From Chlamydomonas sphaeroides (lineage: Eukaryota > Chlorophyta > Chlorophyceae > Chlamydomonadales > Chlamydomonadaceae): a stretch of DNA of 31,572 bases. The notes below the pieces were generated by a model. It was not told the DNA's origin and made no database searches. It saw only the letters and a list, made by a program, of their open reading frames with translations. This document shows, one piece after another, positions 1 through 11,136 of this stretch. Both the position numbers and the translations under genes were made by a program. How positions within the stretch are numbered: the first letter of the stretch is position 1; each line of letters begins with the position of its first letter. Location: NCBI GenBank assembly GCA_001662425.1, contig BDDC01000951.1:1-31572 (forward strand), in the 5' to 3' direction.

Positions 1-2145
1 GAGGCAGGTGGTCCTAGACCCTGGACGCCCCGTCCCCTTAATTCACCCTAGGCGGCCCCGCCCCAGGGCACTTATTTCTATTTCTATTTCGGCAGCAGCG
101 GCGGCGTGCGTTAGCGGTGGCGTACCTTTATAAATATGGTCCTGCCGTGGAGGCAGTTAGGGCGGCTAGGTCCGGCCCGTGGGGTGAGGGCACGGATGTC
201 GGTGTGCCCGAGACCCCTCAAACAGTCCCAGATATGATCGCATAATGACCGACGGTGTGCGTCTGGTCTAGGTGGCCTCTTTTGGGGCAAGCCATGCACC
301 CATGCGCAGCTGGGGAGGTTTGCGTGCGACTTGTCCGGCTCGTGCGCTTGCTGCCGCTGGGTTTTCCCGCGCCTGTCCCGCGCTGCTGCGGCCTGCTTGC
401 CCTCGTGTTTCTCCCATCTCACATCGCAGGGGGCCACCTGACCGAGGCACCTCCTGGTTGGCACCATGACAGGCCGCACGAGCATCACATGCCCTGGCAT
501 GCTTACCCAGCGGGTTCATAGAAAGACGTCTCCATGGGTTGCGGACCGAAGCCCTAACCCCCGTCATTTTGCTTCATTCCCACCGGCCGGCCCCGCCTAT
601 CTCGCTACCAACCAGTCAGGGCGTTACAACTTTGGGACACTATGTTCTACTGCTCCATCGCACGTGCCGACGCACTGCACCTTGGGACGGGGATGTCTGG
701 CGGCAGGGGCCTGGCAGGCTAGGTGGGGCTGATGACGCGCGAGCGCGCGCGAAGAAGCTCGAGTGGCGGGCGGGCGGCACGTGGCGAGGGCGAAGTTTGA
801 AGGGGTCAAGCGCAACGTGGCGAGTTCTCTGCCTGTCGTTTCTGTGCGATTCCTAACGATCGCACCGTTCCCTGACGAATGCTGCAGGGGGTGCGCTAGG
901 CCGCGCGCTAGGGCCGCCGAAACGGCCGTGACTGGGGGGCATCCTAGCTCCAGCTTATTAAGTGCTGTTATACGGGAGACTCGCCGCCGCCCGCTGGTCG
1001 CCTGTTGAGCCGTGAAGCTGCTTTCGCGAGTGTCGGTCTTCTAGGTGGGCGCGCTTAAACGGGAGGGCCATTGCGGTGCCATGGACAAGGTGGGCCAGGG
1101 TCCGTGCCGTGGCGAGGTTTGCTTCGCAGATACATTGAAGAGTGGAGTTGGGTAAGTACTCGTTGTCAGGGACGACCCGGATGCCATCATACCCAAATTC
1201 GCCAGATGGCGGACGCACAGCTGTTCCCGGCCTGTCCGGAACACATCGACCGGGCCAATACGCGTAACCGTCCTCGTATAACGATGTGCAAAGCTACACT
1301 GTTTTGAAAGGATGTGGGCATTGGCTGGCAGGCGCGACAGGGCTGTCGGGCATCGGCCCGTCTCCGATGGTGCGCCACTTGGCAAGTAAGTGCGCGCTAC
1401 CCCCGACCAACCGCTTTCTGCAGCATTGTTCCGCATCGTGCCTACCCTGGCACTCTCTCCGTGCCACACTTCCGCTACACGTATCGGTTGCATACTTTAC
1501 ATTGCGTGCGACCCCCTCTCAAGCCAGCGCTGACCACAAGCTACAAGACGAGCCCACTTGCCAGCGTCTCGTCTCTGCGGGTGCACTCGCTGTGCTGACA
1601 TTGGAGGCCGTGACACAGCTACTGCCGCGGCGCGTGGAGCACGGCCGCGGCGAGGTCCCCTACCTCCAGCAGGTGTGCAGTGGGTTGCTATATGCTTGAC
1701 AAGGGCTGGTCGCGGCCAAGCACGACCGTCGGCCTACCAACAGCTCGGCAGGGGCAGCTACACTCGAGTGGGACACCGTTGTCGGGTGCCTTCCCGCGTT
1801 GCCAGAATTTCCTCGACACCCAGCCGCTGCTAGCCCTCCTACAGTCCGCAAGCATCAATAGTATGCGCCTGCGGGTACCCTGCCTTGTTGCGAAGCAACT
1901 TCACGAGGTCGAGGGGTAGGGGTGCATCAGCTGGGTCGCGGACGCTGACGGCTGAGGCGAGGTATCTCCGGCATCTGGCTGAAGGTTGGACTGGCAACGC
2001 CACAGCTGGGTGTCGCAATCTTTGGGTCGCGACGACCAACCCACTCGGCGCTTTCTCGGCTGGCGCATGAGTACAGCATTTCGCGCTTGACCTTCATCAA
2101 ACTTAGCTATCCTGCCAACCTCAGGCTGGCTGTGGCACAACGCGG
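1..2145. other. Upstream region without a definable gene
   Basis: No complete gene can be supported here. Several minus-strand stretches read like protein, but they lie in different frames and lack convincing splice sites between them. They are about 500-111, 1218-958 (with residues such as VVPDNEYLPNSTLQC) and 2039-1839 (ending DLVKLLRNKAGYPQAHTIDA before a stop). They could be decayed exons or a repeat-encoded protein. The part just before 2146 presumably holds the promoter and 5' UTR of the bromodomain gene; no clear TATA box was seen. Confidence 0.4.
71..90 (+). repeat. CTATTT-type tail, possible remnant of the dispersed element
   Basis: Three tandem TATTTC units follow a GC-rich stretch. 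The same kind of tail ends the dispersed element copies at 17646-17709, 21968-22072 and 24000-24091. Only the tail matches convincingly here, so this may be a strongly truncated copy or just a short microsatellite. Confidence 0.35.
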
Positions 2146-5100
2146 ATGCCGCGCCTCAATGACTGCCTGCGCGGCGTGCTTGAGCACCTGCTTGAGCACG
2201 CACCGCACGCGGACTTCTTCAAGGCGGGCCCATCGCTGGCCATCATTACCGACTACCGGGCGTTCGTGCCGGAGAACCGCGAGGTGCGGCATCCCACCCC
2301 CCGAGCCGCAGTCCAGCCTCCTTGGGCGGCATGTCAGCCCCCAAACACCTCTGGCGCGATTACACCTTCTTTGCTGACCCCTCCCATTGGCACCCCGGTC
2401 CACACTCCAGGTGACGCTGGGGTCCATGCTGGAGCGCACAGCGGACCCCGCGCGCGGTTACCCCTCTGCGGAAGCTTTCCGCTCCGACCTAGAGCACCTG
2501 CTGTCGAATGCTGCCGCCTACAACGGCCGTAGCGGCGGCAAGCACGCCTACGAGCCTGTTATCCACTGGGCTGCCGATATAGTAGCCATGGCCGAGGAGG
2601 AGCTGGCGGCGCGGCTGCCGCCGGCACTGGCGCTGCCGCCAGCCGGCCAGCGACAGGTGCGTTCGGTAACTATTTGATGCGCCTCGCGGGGCTCTGGGTC
2701 TAGATATTGTCCGCGGCAGCCGCGGGGGAGATGGCAGGGACACGAAGGGGATGTGGGTCGGGACCCACAGCACTGCGGCGCCGCCGTCGCAACTGCTTGC
2801 CCACATGCTTGGCCCCTTACCCCGCCCCCAGCCCAACGACTCTGACGGCAACGCCGGCGGCCCCAGCGGTGGCGGCTGCGAGGCCATGGACGAGGCGGCG
2901 GCGCGGTCGCCGCGATCCCGGCCCTCGCTGCAGGTGGGGCCGCGTCCGCGTCCGTGTAACCGGCTCGGCTGCAGCCGCGCCGCGCTGCTCGGGTCGTCCC
3001 CGGACCTGCGCTCGCTACCTTGACTCGTGCGCTGGCCGCGCCCCGACCCCTTTCGCCACAGGTCCTTCTGCCGGCGCTTCTGCCCGCGGCGCCCGCGCAG
3101 ACGTCCCCCGTTGCGAGCGCCGACGCACCAGCGGCGCGGCGCTCGCCGGCCCCCGCCGTCGCAGCAGCCGCTACCACCGCGCCCGCCGCCGCCGCTGGGC
3201 CGGCGGCCGCCGGTGCCGGCTCGCCGCGAGGCTCGGGCGCAGGCTCGGGTTCCCGCTCGGGCTCCGGCTCTGGCGGCCAGCAGGCCTCCTCGCCCAGCAG
3301 CGGCAGCGGCGGCGGCGCGGCGGCGCCGTCAGGCCTGGAGGCACTTTTGGCAGCGTGCGAGCTGGCGGCCGAGCATGACGGCCGCCGCAGCGGCGGCGGC
3401 GGCGCGCCGCCGGCTGAGGACGGCGGGGGCGAAGCGGGCGGGGGCGGCGGGCCACAGCGGCTCTCGTACCCCGGCTCTTCCGCTGGCTCCACGCAGCTCC
3501 GTAACAGCGGCCTGCCGGGCGCACTGCCGTTGGCGTCGCTGGCAGCCGCCCCGAGCCGACTTGGCCTCGCTCTTGGCGGGCTGTCGGCGCCGGGCCTGGA
3601 CGCCTCTGCCGCAGCGCTGGCTTTCGGCGGGCCCACCGGCATGGGCCTGAGCCTCGCCGGCGGCCGTCCCGGGGGGCCGCTTGGAGGGCTGAGCCTTGGC
3701 CTGGGTCTTGCGCCGGCACCGCCGGGGCCGCTGCTCGGACCGCCGCTGCCGACTGGTGGCGGTCGCGCGGCGGCGGCAGCACCTGGCGGCGCTGGCGGCA
3801 ACGGCTCCTACCTGGCGTCCAACGCCTTCCGCAACCGCCGCCACAAGAGCAAGGTGGGCATGGCAGCCAGAGCGACCACCGTGCGGCGCCTGCTGCGCCG
3901 GGGCGGGGCATGACCCACATGCCGACCCACGTGCCGACCCACATGCCGACCCACAAGCGACTGTGGTGCCTTTGTCTCTCCCACCCCTTCTCTCCCCACC
4001 CGCTCCCAACCCCAGGTGTACATCAAGCCCAACAAGGTGGTCTACCTGCCCACGACCTTTGTGGAGGAGGAGTTCGAGGTGGCGGCGCTGCCGCTGGACT
4101 GCAACCTGCTGGTGGAGGCGGACGGAGTGGACCAGCCCGAGCTGTTCAGGGTGAGCAGGGCTCGAGCATCCATGCACGCCCTGTGTGAGTGCCCCCCTTT
4201 TGCAACCTGTCTCGGATTGACGGCGCGCCTTGCCGCATGCCCCATGCCGTCTCACTATCGCGCGCTTACCGCCCTGCCCCTCTCCCTTTCCCACGCGCTT
4301 TCCCCCGCGCTTTCCCCCGCCAGGTGACGATCAAGTCGGTGCCCCGGCAGGGCCTGTCCACCATGTACTGCATGACCAACGTGATGCGCTTCCAGCAGCA
4401 GTACCTGCACTGGCAGATCTTCAACTGGACTCGCCTGGACGAGGGCAACATCCGCATCCACCTCACCTCGCCCGGCAGCACCGGCCCGCCGGCGCAGCCC
4501 GCTGCGGCGCCGCAGCCCACCGCCCTGGCGCGGCCCGACCTGGACCGCTGCCCCAGCGCCCCCGAGGTGCGGGCCCCGGGGTTATGGTTGGACCATGTCA
4601 CGAGCCCGTGGACTGCGGCTTGTGTGTGCGTGTCGGTTTGCTCGCAGCACCCCTCCCTGGCTGACGTCCCCCTCCCCCCCGCGTGGCTGCCGTCCCGTGA
4701 CCGCAGGCCGCACGAAGCAGCCGCGCCGGCGCAGGCCTCCGCGCCAGTGACGACGGCGCCGGCGGCGGTGCTCCCAGCGGCGGCGGCCTGTCGGGCAGCG
4801 GCCTGGGACTCAAACGCAAGAGCGACACGGGCGGCGGCCGCTACGGTGCTGGCGGTGCGGCGCAGCAGCCGCGCGTGGAGCGGCGGATGGTGCCTGAGCC
4901 CGGCCTGGGCAGGTGAGCCGGCGTGTGTGCATTCCTGCGTGCACACCTGGGCTGTTGCCTTGCGGCTAGCGCAGCCCCGAGCAGTAGTGCGCGCGCATCG
5001 GGATGGATGGCGTTCACCACGCTCTTGATGCCGGCCCTGACCACAGCGGCCCCACCTGTGCCCCCGCCCCTCCGCCTCCCTGTGCTTCACAGGGACGTTC

Positions 5101-6982
5101 TCCCCTTCGAGCTGCGCGCCCTCTCCGCTACCGGCTTCATGTCCCGGCCCAGCCCCATCCCCGAGGACGGCTCCCCGCCAGCCAGCCCCCAGCGCCGCGC
5201 CTCCACCGGCGTGCTGATGCTCGGCGCCAGCGCGGCCGCGGCGCCTCTGCCGCCGCGGCCTCCGTCGAACAGCGGTGCGGCCCGCGGCGGCGCCGCCGCC
5301 GGCGCCGGGCTACCACTGGCGCTGCAGGGCGCCTCACACAGTCAGCTGCGGGCGCTGCTGCACTCCCTTCAGCAGCAGCAGCAGCAGCAACAGCAGCAAC
5401 AACAGCAGCAGCAGAACAGCCTGGGCGGAGTAATGATCCTGTCTCAGCCGCAGGCGCCAATGCGCGTCTCGGGCAGCGGCAAGGCACTGTCGGCGTCCGC
5501 GCCCGGCGGCGATGTTGGCGCCGACGGCAGCGGCAGCGCCGCGGCCGCCGTCAGCCTGACGGAGCCGGGATCCCTCTCGCTGTTGGCGCCGCCGCCGCGC
5601 ACGAGCGGCAGCGGCGTCGGCGGCGACCGCCACGGCGCGCCGCCGCTGCCCCTGTCTCTAACCCAGCAGGGCGCGGATATGTCCTCCAGCCGCGGCGGCG
5701 CTCTGGCGGCGCTGCAGTTCGCCCTCGCTTCGGCGGCGCCGCTGCCACGCCGCCGCAGCAACGGCTGCGGTGGCGGCGGCATGGGGTCCGAGCCCTCCCT
5801 CGGCGGCGCCGGGCCGCAGGACGGCGACCAGGGCCTGGCGCCGATGGCTGAGGACGGCCCGGCGGCTGCGCCGCAACAGCTGGGTGCCGCCGGCCCCCGC
5901 CACACCTATAGCGGCGTCGGCTCGCGCAGCATGCCGCCGCCGAGGTTCACTTTTGACAGGCAGGTGCCGCCGAGGCCACCGCACGGCCGCGAGAGCGCCG
6001 ACGGCAGCGGCGGCGTCCCCGCCGCCGGGCCGGCCTTCCGCCACAGCTACGACGGCGGCTCGGCGGCGGCGGCGTACCGCGGCCGGCCGGGCTACGCGTC
6101 CGAACTGGGCATGCTGCGCGGCGGCGAGTTTGCGTCGGGCCTTGCGCTGGGCAACGACGAGGAGCTGGCTCGGCAGACGCTGCTGCACCACACCTCGCAG
6201 CGCAATGCGCACGCGGCGGCGGCGGCGGCCGCCGCCGCTGCAGCGAGTCAGCAGGGCCACGGCCATGGCCGGCAGTGGCGGCAGCTGAGCCACAGCGGGC
6301 AGCTCTTGTCGCTGCCCACACAGCAGCAGCAGCAACAGCTCCAGCACAACCAGCAGCACCAGCAGCAGGTAGGGCCGCCTCAGCTGTGGGGCTGCCAGGC
6401 TGTGGCTGCTTTGTTATGCTTTGTTATGCAGGAGCACTCCCCGAGGCGCATGGGGGTGTAGCGTCGAAGTTCACCCTGTTTCACCCTCTGCCGCCGCACC
6501 CACAGGCCACGCTCTCGGAGAGGCTCCACCAGGCGGCGCTGCGCATGCTCGATGCCGCCGCCGCCGCCAACGCCGGCCGCCTGCACCCCGCTGACGCCGA
6601 CGCCGCAGCCGACCACGCCGCCGGACACGCCATGTCATTCGACCACGCCGCCGGCGCGCCGCTGCTAGCCCGCCAGGCCTCCCGCCACCAGATGAACGGC
6701 GGCGGCGACTTCGCCGCCGACGCTGACGGCGGCGACGCTGCACCGGAGCTGCTGTCCCCCAGCAAGCGGTGCAAGGTGGGCGTGCGGGTTGACGGCCCCG
6801 AGCTCGGCGGCGCCGGCGGCGGCGGCGGCGCCAGTGGTGGGCCCGGCATTGAGGCGTTGGCGGCGGCGCTTGGGCAGCTGAGTCCGGCGGCGGCGGAGGC
6901 GGCGCTGGCGGCGCTGCGTGCCGGGCTGCAGGCCCAGCAGGCGGCGGCGGGCGGCCAGGCGCAGCAGGGCGAGCGCCGCTGA
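2146..6982 (+). CDS. Bromodomain protein with Gln/Ala/Gly-rich regions
   Basis: Probable nuclear acetyl-lysine reader. Nine exons with consistent phases: 2146-2283, 2411-2656, 2832-2933, 3062-3853, 4016-4150, 4324-4566, 4707-4912, 5093-6368, 6506-6982 (TGA); about 1204 residues. All introns are phase 0 except that between exons 7 and 8 (phase 2), with GTGCGG, GTGAGC or GTGGGG-type donors. Residues 4-115 form the bromodomain: an N-terminal helix CLRGVLEHLLEH, TDY in the ZA loop, and NAAAYN, whose last Asn is the expected acetyl-lysine contact. Residues about 415-525 form a second folded region of unknown family. The rest is low complexity with about 15 consecutive Gln near residue 714. Basic patches LKRKSD and SPSKRCKV could be nuclear signals. 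The ATG at 2146 follows an in-frame stop at 2104; an upstream exon joined near 2125 remains possible. Transcription or chromatin regulation is inferred from the bromodomain alone. Confidence 0.85.
3912..3956 (+). repeat. 12-bp tandem repeat in intron 4
   Basis: Nearly four copies of a GACCCACATGCC-type 12-mer lie just inside the intron between exons 4 and 5 of the bromodomain gene. They have no coding role in the proposed gene model. Confidence 0.8.
4016..4566 (+). other. Unrecognised folded region of the bromodomain protein
   Basis: Exons 5 and 6 (4016-4150, 4324-4566) and the last codons of exon 4 encode the only stretch outside the bromodomain with globular composition. It is rich in aromatic and hydrophobic residues, with YIKPNKVVYLPTTFVEEEF, then LFRVTIKSVPRQGL, MYCMTNVMRF and LHWQIFNWTRLDEGNIRIHL. 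The alternation suggests mainly beta structure. A DNA-binding pseudobarrel such as B3 was considered, but no diagnostic motif is present, so I leave it unnamed. It sits in the middle of the protein, flanked by Ala/Gly/Pro-rich linkers. Confidence 0.6.
5370..5414 (+). repeat. CAG/CAA tract encoding poly-Gln
   Basis: Fifteen consecutive Gln codons, mostly CAG with interspersed CAA, within exon 8 of the bromodomain gene. The CAA interruptions limit slippage. A second, shorter Gln/His-rich stretch ends the same exon near 6330-6368. Confidence 0.9.
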
Positions 6983-8820
6983 GGGCGGCGGTAGACCTGT
7001 GTCTCCACAGCCAGGCGCTGACAGAGCGGCCTGCTGAGCGCGTCTTCTCTTTACACACTTTCTGTATCAGATTTCCATCTGGATAGTTAGTTCCCTATAG
7101 CCTCTTGGGCTCGATAGTGGCCCCGGCCACCTTCTTTGTCTGCGCTACCTGCAGCACAGCGGCAGGCGCCATGGTTGCGGCCGCCAGGGCTGAGGGAGGG
7201 AAGCTGGCCTTTGGCGCGTTGCCGCCTTGCTTGCGGCACCAGAAGCGGCGGCAGCCATGAATCTGTTTGCGTTTGCGGTTACATAACGGCCCCGGCTGCA
7301 AAGCTGAGCTTGGCGTGCAGGGCTGGCTGAGCTGGGCGCTTGGCTTGGCGGGCGGCGCGCCGGGGCGCCTGACTGATACTGGAAACGGCGGTTCGGTGGG
7401 CTTGGGGTGGAGAGTGGAGACCCCTACCGCATCTGATGCGGCTTGTGGCGGGCATATGCATAGAGCGCTGGCTGCGCGAGGATCTGGTTTGGCCGGCGCC
7501 GCCATCACGTGGCAGCGGCTGACGGCTGACGGCACGGCGCGCACGGTGCGGGTCATGCCATGGTTGCACATCCGCGCCGCGTTGTCGCTTGATACGCTTC
7601 GTAAATAGCGCACCTCTTGACGTTACACTACAGCGTACAGGCCATTCAGTTGCGCATACCGTGTGTGGGGCTGACGGCCGCGCGGCCCGCTGGGCCCGCC
7701 CGGGCAGGCAGCGGCCGGCGGACGAGGGCTTAAGGCGCCGGCGGCTGATGCGCCGCGTGTGTTGCTGCGTCCAGCCGTCGGTGCCGAATGTTTACATGCA
7801 TTGTTCTTGCGCGTGTGGTGGTTGTGGCATTGGCTGCGTGGCGCAGCCGCATGCGCCGCACGGGGCGAGCTGTGCTATGCTGTGAGTGCGGGCGGCTGGG
7901 GCCGGGGGGCATTCGGGGGCTCGGGCCTGCCTGGCCTGGTGCCATACGTCGCACCCGGGTTGCCCGGCGCTGCATGACCCCCTCCCACTGGGCACCGGCA
8001 GATCATTGCTGCTTGGCTGGTTGGCTGCCAGCCGGCCCGCATGACCGCGTGTGTGAGGACTGCCTCCTTGACTGACTTGCCTGACTCTGCTGATGGCCCA
8101 TCCGGCCGATTGTGGCACTGGGTTGTTGCCGTACTTGGGTTGTTGCTGTGCCTGGCGCAGGCGCCGCGTGTTGCGCTTGCGGCGCAACCGCCTAGCTGGC
8201 CGGCGGCTAACACGGAGCGCCGGCGCGCCGATGGGCAGATGCATTGCATCGGAGATACGCGGCTGGCGCGTGTACGGTAGAGAGTTTTGGTGGTACGCTG
8301 TTGATCGCGCACGGACCGGATGGAAGGGACTTGCTGACAGGCAAAGGAAGGACATGGACATACAAACGACGTCTCCCAGCGCACTGCCTAGATTGACTTG
8401 CTTGACGGAACTTGCGGAACCAACACGCTGCGGGCCTCCTTTGTGCGCCGCCTGCGGCGCGCCCTAGCCAATAGTCGTTGCGTAGAGCCGCGCCCGCGCA
8501 TGCGGTGCCGGCGCCCAGCATTGCGCTGTCTTGCGCTGTCTTGCTGCTGCTGGGCCGCGCGTCGGCACCGCGCCGTGACTTGGCGCGGCCGTCCGGCCAC
8601 TCCTAAACCTGCTTCGGGGAGCGGCGGACGGGGTACTGCCTGCCTGCCTTATCACGGGTACTGGACCTTTGGCGCTCATGCCAAGCCCTTCTTCCTGGTT
8701 GCTTGCATGGGGCCTTGCGTTGTGTTGAGGCGTGCGAGAGAGATCAAGGCGCGCTCGGGCTGATTGATGGCCACATGGCCTCTCGGGCGCCTGGACCCGC
8801 AGTGTAACGAGCGCCCTCGC
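6983..8820 (+). other. Probable long 3' UTR of the bromodomain gene
   Basis: No convincing reading frame follows the stop codon at 6980-6982. The first TGTAA on the plus strand is at 8803-8807, so the transcript may run about 1.8 kb past the stop. Open frames in this stretch are short, disagree in frame, and lack splice sites that would join them. A small unseen gene cannot be excluded. Confidence 0.5.
8803..8807 (+). terminator. TGTAA polyadenylation signal, plus strand
   Basis: TGTAA is the usual green-algal poly(A) signal. This is the first one after the stop of the bromodomain gene, and cleavage would be expected about 10-20 bases downstream. Confidence 0.55.
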
Positions 8821-9004
8821 AGCCGAGCCTCCTGTCCACCCCCCAGGCCCTGAACCACCGGACGTATCACAGCGCGGCGGCCGCGGCGAGCAGCAGCTGG
8901 CCTAGAGGCTGTCAGCGCAGCAGTGCAGGCTGGCACCGCGTGCAGCAGCGGCCGCCGGCGCCAGTCGCCGGCGATGCTCAGCGATGTTGAGAGCATGGAT
9001 GCCG

Positions 9005-11136
9005 TCGTACGTGCATTACAAGCCGCGCGGGCAGCGCAAAAGAGATAATATGCTATCACAGCGTCCTTTTCATGAAGGACCTTAACCGACATCTGGGCGC
9101 TCAAGCGCAAGTGCAGAGGTAGCCGGCAACCCCTGACAGGGCCCGGCGCCGCGGGCGTGTCCGCATTTGCCCCACAAGCGCCTGCAGAGGACCAATCGCG
9201 CCGCCGCCAGCAGACAAGACACCAGAAGAGGGCGAGGGTGTGTGGTGGCCGGTGGCAACTGACCGCCGCCCACCGCCGCAGTAGGCCACCTTGCAATATG
9301 CATGTACAAGCGGCCATTCAACAAAGCCAGCGGCCACAACGGCCAGCTGTATTGCTGTCAGCGGCGCAGCACCGGCCGCACAACTTCCAAGCAGCCGCTA
9401 GGCTACCAGCGTCAAGGCGACGAGCGTCAGTCGTACGAGGTGCGTGGCAGCGGTGATGGTGCACTGTGATGGCGAGATGCAGCCCGCTGCATTCGGAGCA
9501 GCGGGCGGGGAAGTCGGGACATGATGCGCGCACCCCACGGTGACAGCCACTCAGCTATCTACCCAAGCGTATGTACCTGTACCACACACCTCAAAGGGGA
9601 GGAGAAACACCTCGTAGGCGAGGAGAAAAAGAACACCACTAAGGGCGCCGGCGTCGGCCGCGCCCCGCCGGGCAGGGCACGCCGCCTGGAGTACAGGCCG
9701 CCACCGCCAACAGGGCAGGACCGCGACCGCCACTAGCCGTGCGCCGTATGCAGCATACAGGCGCTGCCATCTCCAGCCCTGGCCAGCCGGCCACGCAGGC
9801 ACCCGGCCAGGCACTGAGCCACTCCGCCACTCAGCGGCATTCCCCGTCCGTGACCGCGAGTCCGATTCTAACGAGGCCGGCGGCCCTGTGTGGCACAATA
9901 ATGGGTGGCGGCCGGCGCCCAATCACACGCGTCACGGCGCCTGCCTTGGGTCCGGAAAGGTCCAATCCATGCGCAGGCCATAAGGGAGCGAAGCGCGCTG
10001 TAGCTCTAACACACGCCCATGCTTCACGCCGATTCCACGATACGATGCTACACAAGGCTGGGCGCTACGCTAGCACAGCGCCGCTCCGCCGTCCGGCAGG
10101 TCTCGAGCGGCGCCCCAACACCCGTGATGTTCAAGGGACCGCTCGCGCGGGATGGGTGGTCGGTCATGCACAGACACACGTACAAACCCGAGCCATCCGC
10201 GTCTCCGCAGGGAGCCACCAGCGCAGCGCAGGACCACGAGCCCCGCCGCCGCCGCCAGCCAAAGCGCGCGAGGCCTCGCGTCAAATAACCAAAACACGTG
10301 TTGTAGACCGATGTAGCCAGCCGCCGGCGCCTGCGGCGGGGCTTCCCACGTTGCCGGGGCGCTGCCACGACGTCGCCACGTCTTGCGGTACGAAAATCCG
10401 ACGTGCCCGTCCGTACCAGCATATGCGCTCCCCGTCAGCGCCCATCATCCTGCCGTTCCGACCCCCCGAGCAGCCGCCGCCGCTGCCGGCGAAGGCCTCC
10501 GCAGCCGCAGCCAGGGTCTCACTGGCTTCGCCTCTTATCTGGCTTCACCTCTCACCTGGCCCCACACCCTCGCCCCCCAACCCAAGCTATGCACTGCTCA
10601 GTGGCAACACCTCCCCTCGTCCCTGTCCCACGCCCCGGCTTCCAAGCCGCCAAAGCCCCACGCCCCCACCGCTTCGCGCACCTAGCAACGCCGAGCTGCT
10701 CTCTCCGGGTTCGAAGCGCCTGGCGTCGCAGCCCGCGCCAGGCCCGGTCCGTTCGCTCGGCGCACATGCTATTCATATATGCCCAGCTTGCCACAACCGC
10801 ACGCAACGTAGCTGCATTCCACATTCCGCAGCTGCGCTACCGGTGGCCACTACTAGGTCTGGTCACTGCGTTGCCCCTCTCGCTGCGCCCCTCGCCGCCG
10901 CGACCGTGCGCTTATGCGCCGGCCCCAATGCGGGGCAGCGTCTCTACTCAAAGCCACAGACCACCCGAGAGCCACTCAGCGCATCCTTTCTGCCCGCATT
11001 GGCGATTTCATTGCACCGCTCGGACCGATGCGACTGCGGTCATTGCGACGTTGGGGCAACTTGCGACTACCCATACAGCCCTCAGCCGGCTGCTCGCTAT
11101 GCGTCCAGACAGGGGAGCCCTTGTCCCGTGGCCCGC
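9005..11136 (-). other. Probable long 3' UTR of the minus-strand Ser/Ala-rich gene
   Basis: This covers about 2.1 kb between the stop codon and the first minus-strand TGTAA. No minus-strand frame looks coding. A long plus-strand open frame (9739-11325) crosses the region but runs antisense into the last exon and has the composition expected of GC-rich noncoding DNA. Confidence 0.4.
9016..9020 (-). terminator. TGTAA polyadenylation signal, minus strand
   Basis: The plus strand reads TTACA. Reading minus from the stop at 11137, this is the first TGTAA met. It lies about 210 bp from the plus-strand signal at 8803, giving a tight tail-to-tail arrangement. Confidence 0.5.

Noticed and set aside
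2548..3801. Long minus-strand frame opposite the bromodomain gene
   Set aside because: It mirrors exons 2-4 of the plus-strand gene, whose splice sites and bromodomain are clear. It is Pro/Arg/Ala-rich shadow sequence.
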